Shown here piece by piece: positions 35,701 to 46,448 of a stretch of DNA of 64,000 nucleotides (the first letter of the stretch is position 1; every line of letters starts with the position of its first letter). The position numbers and the translations under genes were made by a program. Source of the DNA: Cepaea nemoralis (Eukaryota; Mollusca; Gastropoda; Stylommatophora; Helicidae); the NCBI GenBank assembly GCA_014155875.1, contig JACEFZ010014597.1, positions 212,001-276,000 of the forward strand, in the 5' to 3' direction. The notes under the pieces were generated by a model that saw only the letters and a program-made list of their open reading frames with translations, was not told where the DNA came from and did not search any database.

Positions 35701-38700
35701 TATATCTGCACTGTTGCTTCTTGTATGAACTTCACTGCCTTTTTCAGTTCTCACTGGTCCACAGAGTTGATCTTCCACTGTTGTTTCTCTAGGCCAGAAG
35801 GTTTGCACAGATATGTCATCATAGGGACTGTCAGAGTATGTGATCTGTCTTCGGCACCAAACCATATAAGCACATGGTGTATTCATCGACCTTTAATTAC
35901 ACGGTTTTTTTTTAAAGTTGCGTATCCCTTACAGGACGTTGCAGTCAACACCAACATTTTACTGCTCTTGTTGATGTCTTGGCAAGTTTTTATGTTCAGT
36001 AGTTTGCCACTGCCTTCTGAACGACCGACTCCCATACCAATACGTTAAAACCAGCACGACACGGTCTGCTGCCAAATCGGTCGCCGCTGTGTTTTGAACG
36101 CAGGTAAGTGGCATTACAAATAGCGTTCGCAACGCCATTGCCATGGAGACCGGCATGGTTGCATAATCTATTGTGTCCTGTTCTGAGGCACTGCATAATG
36201 ATTTGTTCTGGTCTGTCCATAAAGTGGATCAAGGGACGATGTTTATAAGCCAGTTATTTTCAATGTGTAGATCTGGTAAAATTTGAGCACTTTTCTTCTT
36301 CTAGATCCAAGCTGTTCAAAGAATGTTTCTGTAACAATAAAATTCAAATTTCCCTGAATACAAACTAAACATTCACCTTGTGCGCTGAATTTCTCATTAA
36401 AAAATCCTGCCAGGACAGAATCCTATGCAAGCAGCGAACGAAAGAAGAATCCTATGCAAGCAATTCTCTAAAATTCAATCAATTAGGTATTGTCTCCACA
36501 ATGAAGGTTGGCTGCCATGGATCTGCAACACTGCCACATGCCTTAATTGTACATTCTGTCAGATCATCTCTTGATGTTTTCTCTATATTCCCACCAATCA
36601 ATTCTGTCAGATCATCTCTTGATGTTTTCTCTATATTCCCACCAATCAAGTTTTGAACGTGAGCAACTTGGAACCTCACTTTTCCATCATCAATACATGC
36701 CTTGCCAATTGTGTTGGCAATCGTGCTTCTCTACATCTTGCGGTTTCCAGCATCATGGATCAGTTCATGTGTTAACTCCCTTCCATGCCAAAAACCAAAG
36801 GCTGTCAAGAATCTTCTCCTGTCTTTCTATATCTCTCGTCTTTATCTCTCTCTTCACAAATCTTTCCAGTTGTCACATGTTCTAGTTTTTCTCTTCTCAT
36901 AAAGTGGTCAAAACATAACGCAGCCTCTTTTTGATATTTGTGATAAGTTGTCTATGTGTCTTGACTGCTTTCAAAGAATTTAGATTACCCATTTTTAAAC
37001 AAAGATGTCAGCGAATTTTCAGCAATGTTCTATAAAACTAGAACTTTAAGACCTCACTTTTTCACCTTTGTGAAGAAAAACAGTCTGGACCATCAATCAA
37101 AGAACTAAATCAGGTCTGTCTCTGAAAAAAAAAAACGTCTTGCGAATACTAGACTAGATTTAAGACGTGACATTTGTCTAGCTAGAGGCATGGGATATCC
37201 CAGAATTACCCCCACACATTTCTTATTCTTCACATTGCATAATTTATATGCATGCTGGCAGTGGAGGTGTGGTTGATTGGTCAGTTATCTGTTGGGGTAT
37301 CATCCTTGAACTCTAGATATGTCCAAAGGTGCACAGATCCTCCTCCCAACATATGTCTCGGCGTGCGGTGACAAATAGTGCCAGTTCTGTGTTGGTTGAC
37401 GAGGTTTATTTTCTCAATGCACTTCTTGTTTGTGTACACATATTACACATAAATATCTATTGGGGAACCCTTCAAGGCCACTAAGACAGTTCATAAATAA
37501 GTACACACGTATTGTTTGGCACACATAGACATAGGGGTAAGAATTAGAGACTAGAGGATGCACTAGAAAACATATAAATTGAAAGCTATAGGTACCATCT
37601 GAAATACACTTGTTCCTGCAGTGAAGTGATGTCGTCACTTGGAGTTGACAGGTTCAAATCCCAGAAGGTAACTATAGCTTGCAATTTTTATGTTGTCTAG
37701 TGCATTCTCTAGTCGGTAATTCTTACCCCTACTTCTATAAGTGCCAAAAATATGTGTATTTATTTATGAACTCTCGTGTGTGGCCGTGCTAATTCTTACT
37801 GGTTTCTAGGGAAAGTGCAGATGCACCAAGGACAGATGGGAGCAAATGAGGCAGTTCTTCAAGAGAGATGGAAACTTGTTTTTATTGGAGAAATTGGATG
37901 TGAACAAGATTATCTGAGCATGTTATTGTACAAGAAAGAAAAACTTAGTGATAACTGGTAAACTTCATGGAAAAATCATAGGGAAGACAAAGAAATAAGC
38001 ACATGGATGGTTAGGCCAAATGGCATAAACAGAGAACGAACTGATCCACGACTTGGTGATTGTATGAGATGATAAACCTTTGACTTGGTGATTGTATGAG
38101 ATGATAAACCTTTGACTTGGTGATTGTATGCGATGATAAACCTTTGAGAATGACATATGATGATGATGAATTATTTTCTTGTGCACACAAATAAATTTGC
38201 CATTTTACTTCATTTTGTTAATAAGCACAAGTTTGAAAAACATAATAAAATATGATGCTTACTTTCATTTTCTCTGCGATTGCTTCCAGGCCCTGAAATT
38301 GCTGACCTTCAAAGGTTAACAAAGCATCTGATGGCTGGAAAGTGTAAATGAAAGAATGGAAAGTGTAAATGAAAGAAATAAGTATGTTGAGATTCTGTAT
38401 AGAAAAATGTCAGGCAAGGTGAATAGAAACCGTAGTAATATTACTTGTATTTTAATATATCATCATCATCATTCTTGATGGACAAACAACATTTTAATAT
38501 ATATTTGTACATTTGTTTTCCCCGCTCGCTTTGAACACAAGCGTAGTTCATAAACACTACTTCTAGTAGCACTGGACTGAATTTTCATGTGGGTTAGCTT
38601 TCCCTATTACCAGTGTCCCTCCCTGTCAGGCGAACCCACTCCGACTTCAGAAGTACTTGTAATTTATGCCCCAAGTCAAGGACGAGAAGTCAACATTTTA

Positions 38701-41700
38701 GTCCAATTGTCCGGTGTATGGGTTGAACTTCTTACCTTGGCATCAACACACCGGATGTTTAAGAACCTGTGTTCTTATCCATTCGGCCATGTTAACCTCC
38801 ATTTGTATGTTATATCCTTCTGAATTATGCTATTTATTTCTCTCTCTCAGTACCTGTGTTAATTTTTTAAAGATTCGAAGAAAAGTAAAAAATAACTCAT
38901 TTAATCAGGCCAAACAACCCAATATTTCTGTGGTTACTGACCTCACAGCCCATTGTTTCGGTTGCGACTGACCTTAGCCACAGACAAAGTAAATATTTTT
39001 TAAAAACTATGTAACAAAAAATGAGAATAATCAAAAGTAAAGAAAAAGCAGTAAATTCTGAAATGAGCAAGATGTAACAATTTTCGGGAACGTGTGCAAT
39101 AGTACAATAGTTTATATTAAAATTATAATTTGGGGTAGAAAATCCAGGGAGTTCTGTTGCCATGGCACCTGGAAATGTTTACCTTGTGTCTGAATTTTTA
39201 ATTGTTTTCTTAGCCTACATTTGTCAAAAAAATATGTTGACTCCTGAATTATGTTTAATTTTTTCTATCTCAGGGTACCAAATAGCAGAAATTGATGTGT
39301 CAAAACACGTTTGCAACCAAATATTTAATTCTCTTTTAAGGAGATTAACATCTCCACTTAAAGTTGACATAGAAATTGCAATTGCTGTTGAATTATTTTT
39401 CATCAGCCCACTGCTGAAAATTCTTTATTGACAACAAAAATGTAGACAACTATAATTATGATAACATGAATAACACAACACCTACATAGTTCTCTCTCTC
39501 TTTTATCCTTTATCCTCATTTGAAGCACAGGTCCACAAACTCACTGCAATGCAGCAAACCATCATATTGTGTTCTATCGCATGCAGCTTTTTCCCTGTTG
39601 TTCATTTCTGACGCTAGTTTTCTCCTTTGTGTTTATCATCCCCTATTGCTTTTGCCTTGTAAATTTCAGACAAAGGTCTTTCAAGTTCTACTACTATTAC
39701 TATTCTCAAGTTTTCTAAAAATTCTTATTAAGTGGTATAGTGCCCCTAATAATAAATAAATAAAATGGATAAAGTACTGTTTGACATTGTAAGTTTTTAA
39801 GACCTATCAATTATGCAGTCTCACTCATAACTTAAAAATAAATCGAAATCTGTGCTCATTTTAGTAAAATACTAGGTGTACATAAATTCAAATTTATCAC
39901 ACAGGACATGACATAATAATAAAGAACAGATTCCGCTTGCTGTGGATATTTTTGTTCTCCAGAAAATTTTCCAAAACTGGGAAAACAAAACCAATCTAGT
40001 ATCTACAATTAACAAATTAAAACCTGTCACCCCTCTGCCGTGCGTCCACCTTGACGAGGTAGAGGGGCTTGCGCGTTCCAATGACCCCAAGAGCTATGCC
40101 GACGGTAGCACAGCTACTGGTAGGGTCACCCATGTCGGACAGGTCAAGGGAGAGGGACCAGACGAAGTGACGCACAAACCTGCTGCCTTGTGGGTAGACT
40201 GGGGACAATCAAAGGCTAGGGAAAGCATCCCGAAAAGTGCTTGTCGAAATCGGATGTACTGAGCCACAAGCTTGACAAAGAAGTGCAACGTAACTTTATC
40301 ATTTCATGATGCCACAGATGAAAATTAATCGTTATGGTGCTAATCCCGTGAAGTCCCATCAGGCGGTGATAGTGCCGGGCCCCCTGCCTCGAGGGGGTCC
40401 ACCCATGACTACTGGTGGTCACCTTCCCCTGTGCTGTGGAGTCAAGGCACAGAGGAGTAGGTTAAGAGCTATTGACCAAATACCAAGGACACTCAACATA
40501 CTACAGTGGAATGCCGAAGGAGTTTATAACAAGAAAGAATCCCTGACACAGCGTCTTCATAAAGATAGAATAGATGTGGCATGCATTCAAGAGACACACC
40601 TCAATGCCAATCGCAAATTTTCAGTCAGAGGATATCAGGCCACACGTTTCGACCGCGAAGGACATAAAGGAGGAGTTCTAATACTTACACGAAATACAAT
40701 ACCTTGCAGCGAAGTATCTGTGATCTCTGACAACCAAACAGAAATTATAGGTGTTGATATAATGATAAAGGACGTGAAAATAAGAATCTACAATCTGTAT
40801 AGCCCAGCAGATAAGGACCTTACACTCTCAAACATGAAAATAACTGACACAAACTGCATTATTGTCGGAGACTTTAATAGCCGTTCAGAAAGATGGGGAT
40901 ACCCAGATACTGACAAAAGAGGAGATGAATTGGAGGACTGGGAAATAGACTCAAATCTCCATCTACTCAACAAAGCGGATGACACACCGAGCTTCTACTC
41001 CAGAAGATGGCTTACCACTTCTACTCCAGACTTAGCTTTCTGCACAGGAGACATCCTCCACAAAATCGATCGCCATGTGCTGGACCAATTAGCAGGTAGT
41101 GACCACAGACCAATCAAGCTTGTAATGAATATGGAGTATGTTCCACAGGAGCAAAAGCCCTTGCCCCGCTGGAATTACAAACAAGCAGATTGGGACAGAT
41201 TTGCCATACTAACAGACAAATATTGTGAAAACATAAATACACGATATGGCAACATAAAGCAAATGGTGGAAAGTCTAAACAGAGCGATAATACAGACAGC
41301 CACTGAGTCCATTCCTAGAGGAGCGAGGAAAAATTACAAACCATACTGGACTGAAGAACTACAAAGTTTGGAGGACAAAGTTGAAGATGCCAGGAAGACA
41401 GCAGAGAGAGAACAAACAATTGAAGCGAATATCTCTCTCAAAGCCATCTCAGCAAAATATAAAAGAACAGTAAATCAAACAACAAGAGATTGTTGGAGGG
41501 AAAAAACAGAAAACCTGAATTTTGACAGGGATGGAAACAAACTATGGAAACTAGTGAAAGCCATGAACAATGAAGGACCTAGAAACAAACAAATAACAAT
41601 TAAACAAGGAAATGCCTTGCTTACAGGAAAAAAGGCTGCAAATGCACTAATGGAACACTATGCAAATGCAAACCACATTGATATTACAACCGAACAGAAG

Positions 41701-44700
41701 AAAGCAATCAAAGACAAACAGATACATCATAGAAATACAGAGACAGCAGCAGAATATATGATGGCAAATCTAACAATGGAAGAAATGGAACAGGCAATGA
41801 ATACCCTAAAAAAGAAGAAATCACCAGGAAAGGATGGAATCACAAATGAAATGCTAATAGGACTAGGCAACAAGGCAAAAAAGAAACTACTAGCAGTCCT
41901 AAATAACAGCTGGAAGAGAGGAATAGTCCCACAGGCATGGAAGGAAGCTATACTAATACCAGTCCCAAAGAAAGGAAAAGACCTGGAAGAACCAAATGGC
42001 TATCGACCTATCAGTCTACTTAGCTGAGTAGGAAAATTAATGGAACGCATTATCAATGGCAGGCTAACATGGCATCTGGAAGAAAACAAACTCTTAACAT
42101 CACACCAAGCAGGATTCAGAAAGTACAGATCCACTGAAGATCAAATAACCTATATAGCTCAGGAAATAGAGGATGCCTTCCAAGAGAAAAAGCACACACT
42201 AGCAGTCTGGATAGATTTAGAAAAAGCATTTGATAAAGTATGGAAGGAAGGACTGAAAGTAAAACTGCAAAACATGCATGTTTGTGGAAAAATGTATAAA
42301 TGGATCAGCCACTACCTTGAGAACAGAACTGCCAGGACAAAAGTACAAGGACAAACAAGCAAAATGATGCTGCTGGAGCAAGGTGTCCCCCAAGGAGGAG
42401 TTCTTTCACCAACATTATTCCTAGCATATATAAATGACATCACAGAAAATTTTCCAGCCAGAGTACACACATCCTCCTTTGCAGATGACCTAGCCATATG
42501 GACATCTGAAGAATATATTAGTACAGCTAACAGCAGAATACAGCAAGCCTTATTAGCGCTAGAGGACTGGTCAAAATCATGGCTAGTGAAGATAAGTGAG
42601 GAGAAAACAACATGCACAGTGTTCTCCCTCTCAAATAAAACTCAGCAACCTAAGCTGGTATTGAATGGAAAAATATTGCGCCATGAAGAAAATCCAAACT
42701 ATCTAGGAGTCACCTTTGATCGTCGCCTGACATGGAAGACACAGGTTGAGAAAAATCGAACAAGAGCAAGGCAGAGAATGGCAATCATGAAAAGGCTTGC
42801 TGGTACAACGTGGGGAGCAGATGAGAAAGTTCTCAAGAAGTTATATACTGGATGGGTGAGGCCAGTACTGGAATATGGCATTGCAGCTTGGGCAACAGCA
42901 GCTAAGTCAAACTTTAGCAAAATAAGTAGAGTCCAAAACCAAGGAATGCGAATCATAACTGGAAGCCTGAAGACAACGCCTATTAATGAACTAGAAAAGA
43001 TCACTTGTTTACAACCAATGCAGGATAGAAGAGATAGCAGAGCCCAGCAACAAGCAGAAAAATTTAGAAGATTGACAGACCACCCTATGTACAACAGATT
43101 TAATGGTTTTGGAAAGGGAAGACTGAAGCGTAGCAACTTTGTAGAAACTGCAAAACGAAGGATTAGGGCAGATCCTATACTTAACATATCAACAGTCAAG
43201 CCCATACACAATGCACACAACTTCCCAGCTTGGAGACAGCAGCAACTGCCTGAGATGATAGAAAACATTCCTGGTATTGAGAAAAAGAACACTCAGCATG
43301 AAACCGAAAGAAGAGAAATAACCCTAAACTACATAAAAGAACATTACCCAAGCAGGAATTGGACCCATGCATATACAGATGGATCAGCCAAAAATTCAAT
43401 AGAGAATGGAGGAGGAGGAATTCTCCTAAATTTAAAAAATGGAGTGAAAAAAACACATTCAATGGCAACTGGAAAATTTTCAAGTAACTTCAAAGCGGAG
43501 GTAGAGGCTTTGAAAACTGCAGCAGAAATGCTCCTGATGGAGGAAAATAAAGAGAAGCAAATAGCTATCTTCACAGATGCAAAGTCAGCTGTCTCAATAC
43601 TCAAGAGCAATAACAGTACAGAACTAACTGACCTAAGAGCAGCACTCCATGGTCTATGCCAGAAATCCAAAAAAGTTGTAATACAGTGGATCCCATCACA
43701 TTGCAGTATACCTGGAAATGAAGAGGCTGACAGACTAGCAAAAGAGGAAGGACGACTACCACAGCCTGACATAGACATAACCTATAATGAGGCAAAGAGG
43801 TTGATAAAAAGCACTTATAGAACCAAATGGTAATCAGAGCATCCAGGCCATCAGAAGGATGATGCATATTACAAACTTGACCGAAGAGAACAAGTAGCAA
43901 TCTTCAGACTCCGCACAGGACATAACAGGCTGAAATACCACTTGTTCAATAAACTAAAGATAGGAGATACCGATGAATGTAATTGTAGAACTGGAAAAAT
44001 GACAGCAAAACATTTGCTGCAGGATTGCACAACGTATGCAGAACAGAGAAAGATATTTTGGCCCACACCTGCTTCATTTGAGGACAAGCTCTATGGAGAT
44101 ATCAACAAGCTCAAGTTGACCGCAGCTTACTTTAACTGCATACAGGTTGACATTTAAAGGTGCATGAAGACCCAGAGGCATGAAATGGAATATTGCTTGG
44201 ATAGCAAATCCATTACGTGGAAAGTCCGAATCAAAAGCCCATTGTGTGGGCTTCATAAAAGGTGGAAAAGTGTCCTAGTGGCATGAAATGGAATATTGCT
44301 TGGATAGGAAATATATTACGTGGAAAGTCCTAATCAAAAGCCCACTGTGTGGACTTCATAAAAGGTGGAAAAGTGTCCTAGTGGCACGAAATGGAATATT
44401 GCTTGGATAGCAAATCCATTACATGGAAAGTCCGAATCGAAAGCTCACTGTGTGGATGTCATCTGCAGACTGCATACTTCTGGTTTCCGGAAGAACAGCC
44501 TATGGTGAACGGAAGGCCCAATATACGGAAGTGAGGCTAAGCAGCCATGTGCAGGACGTGACGATTCCTTGTGTGAGCCCAGTACCAGAGCGCTATGTAT
44601 CGGCTCTGCAAGTATGGAAGCCTCCTTGGATGGCGGGGAATGCCCATGGTCTGCCCCTGCCTTCCCTTGAGGGCTGACCAGGATCTTTGGCTGTTCTATA

Positions 44701-45960
44701 TGGACCAGCTGGGATGGGGGATAACACCACAACAGTGAGAGTCAAACGTCCTAAGAAACCCCCGGGAAGGTTAACCCGGTCAACAAATGCCCGCAGAAGT
44801 CGGATGTGTCGGCCTAACGGCGCAAGAACGCAGCTCTGCTGTAAACAGGCACAACGCAATCACATCCAAAAAAAAAAACTCCGGATGAACGAAGAAGAAG
44901 AAAACCTGTCAAAGCTTGCTTCCGTTCGCTGGCTGTGAACTCCAGCGCGAAGTCCTGTATGTTGGATGAAGACATCTTGTTGTCCAACGTCAGTGTGATG
45001 TCATACAGGACCTGATGTTTGCGTGAGTATCCGTTGTCCCATGTCTGGCTTATTGGTGTGCAGACGTGGTTCCTCGTCATGCAGGCAGATACTATCAGAC
45101 TTCGGAAGAATCAGCCAGTATAGAACATGCAGGCAGATACTCTCAGACTTCGGAAGAATCAGCCAGTATAGAACTGGCCCTGGTGCCTTGCTTGGAAACA
45201 CCTCTGCGTCCTCTGTCAAAGCTTTAACTTTAATGTATTTCTCACAAGATGTAATGTGGTGTTGTCCATCAAGAATGATAATTCATTTCATCCAGTGGAG
45301 TTGAAAGTTTGCAGCCGTGAGTTCTAAGATGGCTGGTAAAAAATAAAACCTATTTATTTAACAACTATTTTGGCTCTATTTTAATTTTTATTATTTGACA
45401 ATGTGGGCAAAGAATCACGTTCCAGAGGAGAATCTCCTGCAGTGGGTTTTTTTTTTTTTTTTTTGGGGGGGGGGGGGGGGGGGGAGTTCCAGCCTTGTTT
45501 TCCCCACAGCTCTAGCAGTCCTGTTTGCTTCACCAGTGACTACACCCTTGCGTAATGATCATACGCCACGAATTTCGGTCTTTGGCAGCAGTCAGCAGTC
45601 TGGACAAAAGAAAGTGTCCTCATGAATTCCAATTTTTTTTTTTTTAAAGTGAGATCTTTAGAGCGTTGTGGAACGTAATGAGCAGAGCACGTCAAGCGCC
45701 ATGATTACTTCTCACAAGATGTCATGTACGCGCTGATTCAGTGAATTAGTTCAACGAGTCAAACACTAAACACAGTAGTGACGGTTCTCGCTACTACTAC
45801 TAAACACTAAACAGAGAGACACAGAGACAACAATCACGCCGCCCTCGCACCGACTTACATGGTACATGGCCGCCACCTGACCCCTGATGTCTTTGTTGTC
45901 GAAAACAAGATAATACTGCTCAACAAACTGTTTGCCGATAGTGTCAAAGTTAGGATTCAT
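32607..45960 (-). CDS. NUTF2: Nuclear transport factor 2 (NTF2), four exons
   Basis: Joined minus-strand exons 45960-45859, 38334-38263, 34790-34692 and 32723-32607 give 390 nt, i.e. 129 residues plus stop (human 127). Every junction is GT-AG and phase 0. Exon 1 has IGKQFVEQYYLVFDN, matching the F-x-x-x-YY-x-x-FDN signature. Exon 2 has LLTFEGQQFQG, keeping the Glu that contacts Ran in family structures. Exon 3 has QITTIDCQPTIDGGVLVNVI. Exon 4 has GFSQTFVLK and FHDIFRLVIHN. NTF2 is a small dimer that carries Ran-GDP through nuclear pores. The loop before GFSQTF (NNSENDKVL) is two residues longer than in human and differs there. Introns hold LINE-A copy 2, SINEs and two satellites. It runs towards PSMA7, with about 8.3 kb between stops. 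No disabling change is seen. Confidence 0.94.
32868..33990 (+). repeat. 27/28-bp satellite array in NTF2 intron 3
   Basis: About 35 units of ACTTCACACATAGGGATCTA-type monomer. Between about 33166 and 33355 the unit is 28 bp and very uniform (CACACATACGGATCTATATC). From about 33400 it is 27 bp and arranged in 81-bp triplets (CCAAGTATTTC, CCAAGTACTTC, TGAAGTACTCC). The 27-bp period leaves frames open on both strands (33407-34096 +, 33996-33376 -); these are not genes. A SINE-1 interrupts it at 32946-33145. Confidence 0.95.
32946..33145 (-). mobile_element. SINE-1 (5'-truncated) inserted into the satellite
   Basis: The reverse complement of SINE-1 starts at GCTTGCTTGTGTTCGCTGGC. It is flanked by ATAGGGATCT at 32936-32945 and 33146-33155. 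Because the satellite itself contains that string in each unit, the duplication is consistent but not proof. Confidence 0.82.
34006..34023 (+). repeat. Poly-C tract at the satellite edge
   Basis: About 18 C immediately after the last 27-bp unit and the ACACATGTCTTATT junction. Confidence 0.9.
34195..34570 (+). repeat. ~42-bp tandem repeat in NTF2 intron 3
   Basis: About nine units of CTTGAATTGACCAATGATATTAAAACAAAACAAGCCACATAC type (42 bp, some shortened to 33-39), with diverged copies on to ~34720. Frames stay open on both strands because of the period; not coding. Confidence 0.93.
34692..34790 (-). CDS. NUTF2: NTF2 exon 3
   Basis: Acceptor TATTCAACAG, 33 codons TIPIDNMFRQITTIDCQPTI through VIGQLK, donor GTATGT. 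The exon ends at the edge of the 42-bp repeat field. Confidence 0.94.
34895..34985 (+). repeat. tRNA-like SINE head
   Basis: GCCCATGTGGCTATTGGGAT resembles an A-box region and TCTGGTTAAATCC a B box, about 50 bp apart. The body is not recognised elsewhere. Confidence 0.4.
35050..35500 (+). repeat. SINE-2 plus copy with ~150-bp insertion
   Basis: Head with A-like TTTGGCCAAATGG and B-like GGTTCAACCC; body to GGGACACTGGTAG. Then about 150 bp of foreign sequence (35250-35398) before the body resumes at AAGGGAAAGCTAAAACACATGC. Confidence 0.82.
35665..35795 (+). repeat. Dispersed repeat R5 copy
   Basis: Partner of 12900-13035; ends CACTGTTGTTTCTCTAGGCC. Confidence 0.6.
35925..36150 (+). repeat. 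Dispersed repeat R3
   Basis: CTTACAGGACGTTGCAGTCAAC to GCCATGGAGACCGG; the most complete R3 here. It contains TGCTGCCAAATCGGTCGCCG and GTGTTTTGAACGCAGGT. Confidence 0.78.
36151..37410. other. NTF2 intron 2 stretch; one local duplication only
   Basis: No exon or known element. The 48-bp duplication is listed separately. Confidence 0.4.
36553..36648. repeat. 2 x 48-bp exact tandem duplication
   Basis: ATTCTGTCAGATCATCTCTT starts at 36553 and 36601; the two units look identical, so the event is recent. 48 bp is a multiple of 3, so a frame stays open through it, but no family match is seen. Confidence 0.93.
37440..37790. repeat. SINE-3-related inverted duplication (hairpin-forming)
   Basis: Left arm 37480-37597 and right arm 37671-37790 are reverse complements at about 80%. 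Shared: TCTAGTGCAT.CTCTAGTC, TAATTCTTACCCCTA, GTGCCAAA, TATTTATGAACT. The spacer holds the tRNA-like head with GGTTCAAATCCC. Confidence 0.8.
37795..38170 (+). mobile_element. RTE-1 3'-end fragment with 3 x 32-bp repeats
   Basis: A degenerate frame ends in LVNFMEKSXGRQRNKHMDG-like sequence and a CTTGGTGATTGTATGAGATG block repeated at about 38051, 38083 and 38115, then ATGATGATGAAT. This is the terminal block of RTE-1 seen at 28395 and 63890. Confidence 0.68.
38263..38334 (-). CDS. NUTF2: NTF2 exon 2 (72 nt)
   Basis: Acceptor TTACACTTTCCAG, 24 codons PSDALLTFEGQQFQGLEAIA then EKMK, donor GTAAGC. It is too small to stand out as an ORF but matches the family segment exactly in place. Confidence 0.94.
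38519..38805 (-). repeat. SINE-2, minus copy
   Basis: From CCGCTCGCTTTGAACACAAG to CATTCGGCCATGTTAACCTC; nearly full length. Confidence 0.85.
38810..40018. other. NTF2 intron 1 stretch; nothing supported
   Basis: A 60-codon frame after a possible acceptor at 39273 was considered and rejected. No family repeats seen. Confidence 0.4.
40030..40106 (+). ncRNA. HDV-like ribozyme candidate at the LINE-A 5' end (copy 2)
   Basis: P1 40030-40036 with 40061-40067. P3 ACC 40048-40050 with GGU 40058-40060 around a 7-nt loop. P4 CUUG 40068-40071 with CAAG 40088-40091. P2 GCCGU 40037-40041 with ACGGU 40102-40106. Again exactly 77 nt. The P2 strand differs from copy 1 (GCUGU) but still pairs through G-U wobbles, and the L3 loop differs (UUGACGA against GUGACGA) without affecting stems. 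Confidence 0.65.
40306..44157 (+). pseudogene. LINE-A polyprotein, copy 2 (two stops)
   Basis: 3852 nt, i.e. 1283 residues if read through. A TGA at 42025-42027 replaces a Cys codon just inside the RT domain, and a TAA at 43831-43833 replaces a Glu codon after RNase H. There are no frameshifts. Residues about 64-290 form the AP endonuclease (QETHL, GDFNSRSERWG, SDHRPI) and about 500-790 the RT (FADD at 725-728). About 1020-1150 form RNase H, and a C-x-C...H...C motif lies near 1224-1241. Only two substitutions stop it, so this copy died recently. Confidence 0.92.
44177..44480 (+). repeat. Three ~103-bp 3' UTR repeats (LINE-A copy 2)
   Basis: Units start near 44177, 44279 and 44382; same unit as at 5879. 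Confidence 0.88.
44912..45212 (-). mobile_element. SINE-1 inserted at the LINE-A target duplication
   Basis: A minus copy from GCTTGCTTCCGTTCGCTGGC to the 5' end GACGCAGAGGTG (complement near 45200). CTGTCAAAGCTT at 44906-44917 and 45213-45224 is its 12-bp duplication and overlaps the LINE-A duplication. An internal ~47-bp segment (CATGCAGGCAGATACT..AGTATAGAA, 45078-45172) is duplicated. Confidence 0.85.
45447..45484 (+). repeat. T-run followed by G-run
   Basis: About 16 T joined directly to about 20 G in NTF2 intron 1; a likely sequencing and replication slippage site. Confidence 0.9.
45859..45960 (-). CDS. NUTF2: NTF2 exon 1
   Basis: 34 codons, MNPNFDTIGKQFVEQYYLVF then DNKDIRGQVAAMYH, donor GTAAGT. 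The ATG is the only one upstream in frame and aligns with the family start. Confidence 0.94.
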
Positions 45961-46130
45961 CTTGTTTCAATCCGTATGTCAATCAAAACTAATGAAATAA
46001 TATACGGTAGCGTAGAAAAACCGTTCAGCAATAAATTGTTCCTCGGTCCAGAGCCGGCTTTTGAATCCAGAATCTCCCTGCGTTTACCAGACCGGAAGCT
46101 CTCTTTCCTTTCATTGGTTGCTTAAAACAT
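45961..46130 (-). promoter_or_regulatory. Probable NTF2 promoter
   Basis: On the minus strand a CCAAT box (complement of ATTGG 46113-46117) and an ETS site (complement of CCGGAAG 46092-46098) lie about 130-155 bp before the ATG, with no TATA box. This is typical of a housekeeping promoter; inference. Confidence 0.42.
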
Positions 46131-46249
46131 ATATATAACTTATCTACGAAGCAAATAATATAACATTTTTTAAAGCGATTTCAAATGTTGTAACATGTTT
46201 TTCTGGATGGCAGCGAATCATACTAAATACCATATTTGTAAAGTCTCAC

Positions 46250-46390
46250 TTCACGTTATACGAAGAAATAAATTGGAGAAGTTGGTTACCTCTGAAGTCG
46301 GAGTAGGTTCGTCTGTTGGCGAGGGACACTGTTAATAGGGAAAGCTAACCCACGGGCAAAATTCAGTCCATCACTACTATAAAAGACCCC
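46250..46390 (+). repeat. RTE-1 scrap joined to a partial SINE-2
   Basis: 46258-46287 matches the ATGAGAAGAAATGGATTGGA block of RTE-1. 46288-46380 is SINE-2 body (CTCTGAAGTCGGAGTAGGTT.. GCAAAATTCAGTCCA). Confidence 0.7.
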
Positions 46391-46448
46391 TCTGCCATAC
46401 ACTTACACCGCCATACACACCAGTATAGGAGCCGTAGGTTCACGGTAA

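Larger units (their letters stand above)
40030..44900 (+). mobile_element. LINE-A copy 2, full-length, in NTF2 intron 1
   Basis: 4871 bp from CCCCTCTGCC to the (GAA)n-like tail, flanked by an 11-bp duplication AAAACCTGTCA (40019-40029, 44901-44911). Orientation is antisense to NTF2. It keeps the 77-nt ribozyme-like 5' end, a single-copy 5' UTR, a coding region with two stops, and three ~103-bp 3' repeats. Very similar to copies 1 and 3 at the DNA level, so the family was active recently. Confidence 0.95.

Noticed and set aside
36479..36679. Minus ORF with IEKTSRDDLTELIGGN repeated
   Set aside because: Created by the 48-bp duplication; no matching family or splice context for NTF2 (complete without it).
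39162..39431. Possible exon starting after a TCTATCTCAG acceptor at 39273
   Set aside because: No family match, no partner exon, and plus strand opposite to the surrounding NTF2 intron.
46386..46396. CCCCTCTGCC resembling a LINE-A/ribozyme start
   Set aside because: No P1 partner AGAGGGG or P3 hairpin follows; chance match.
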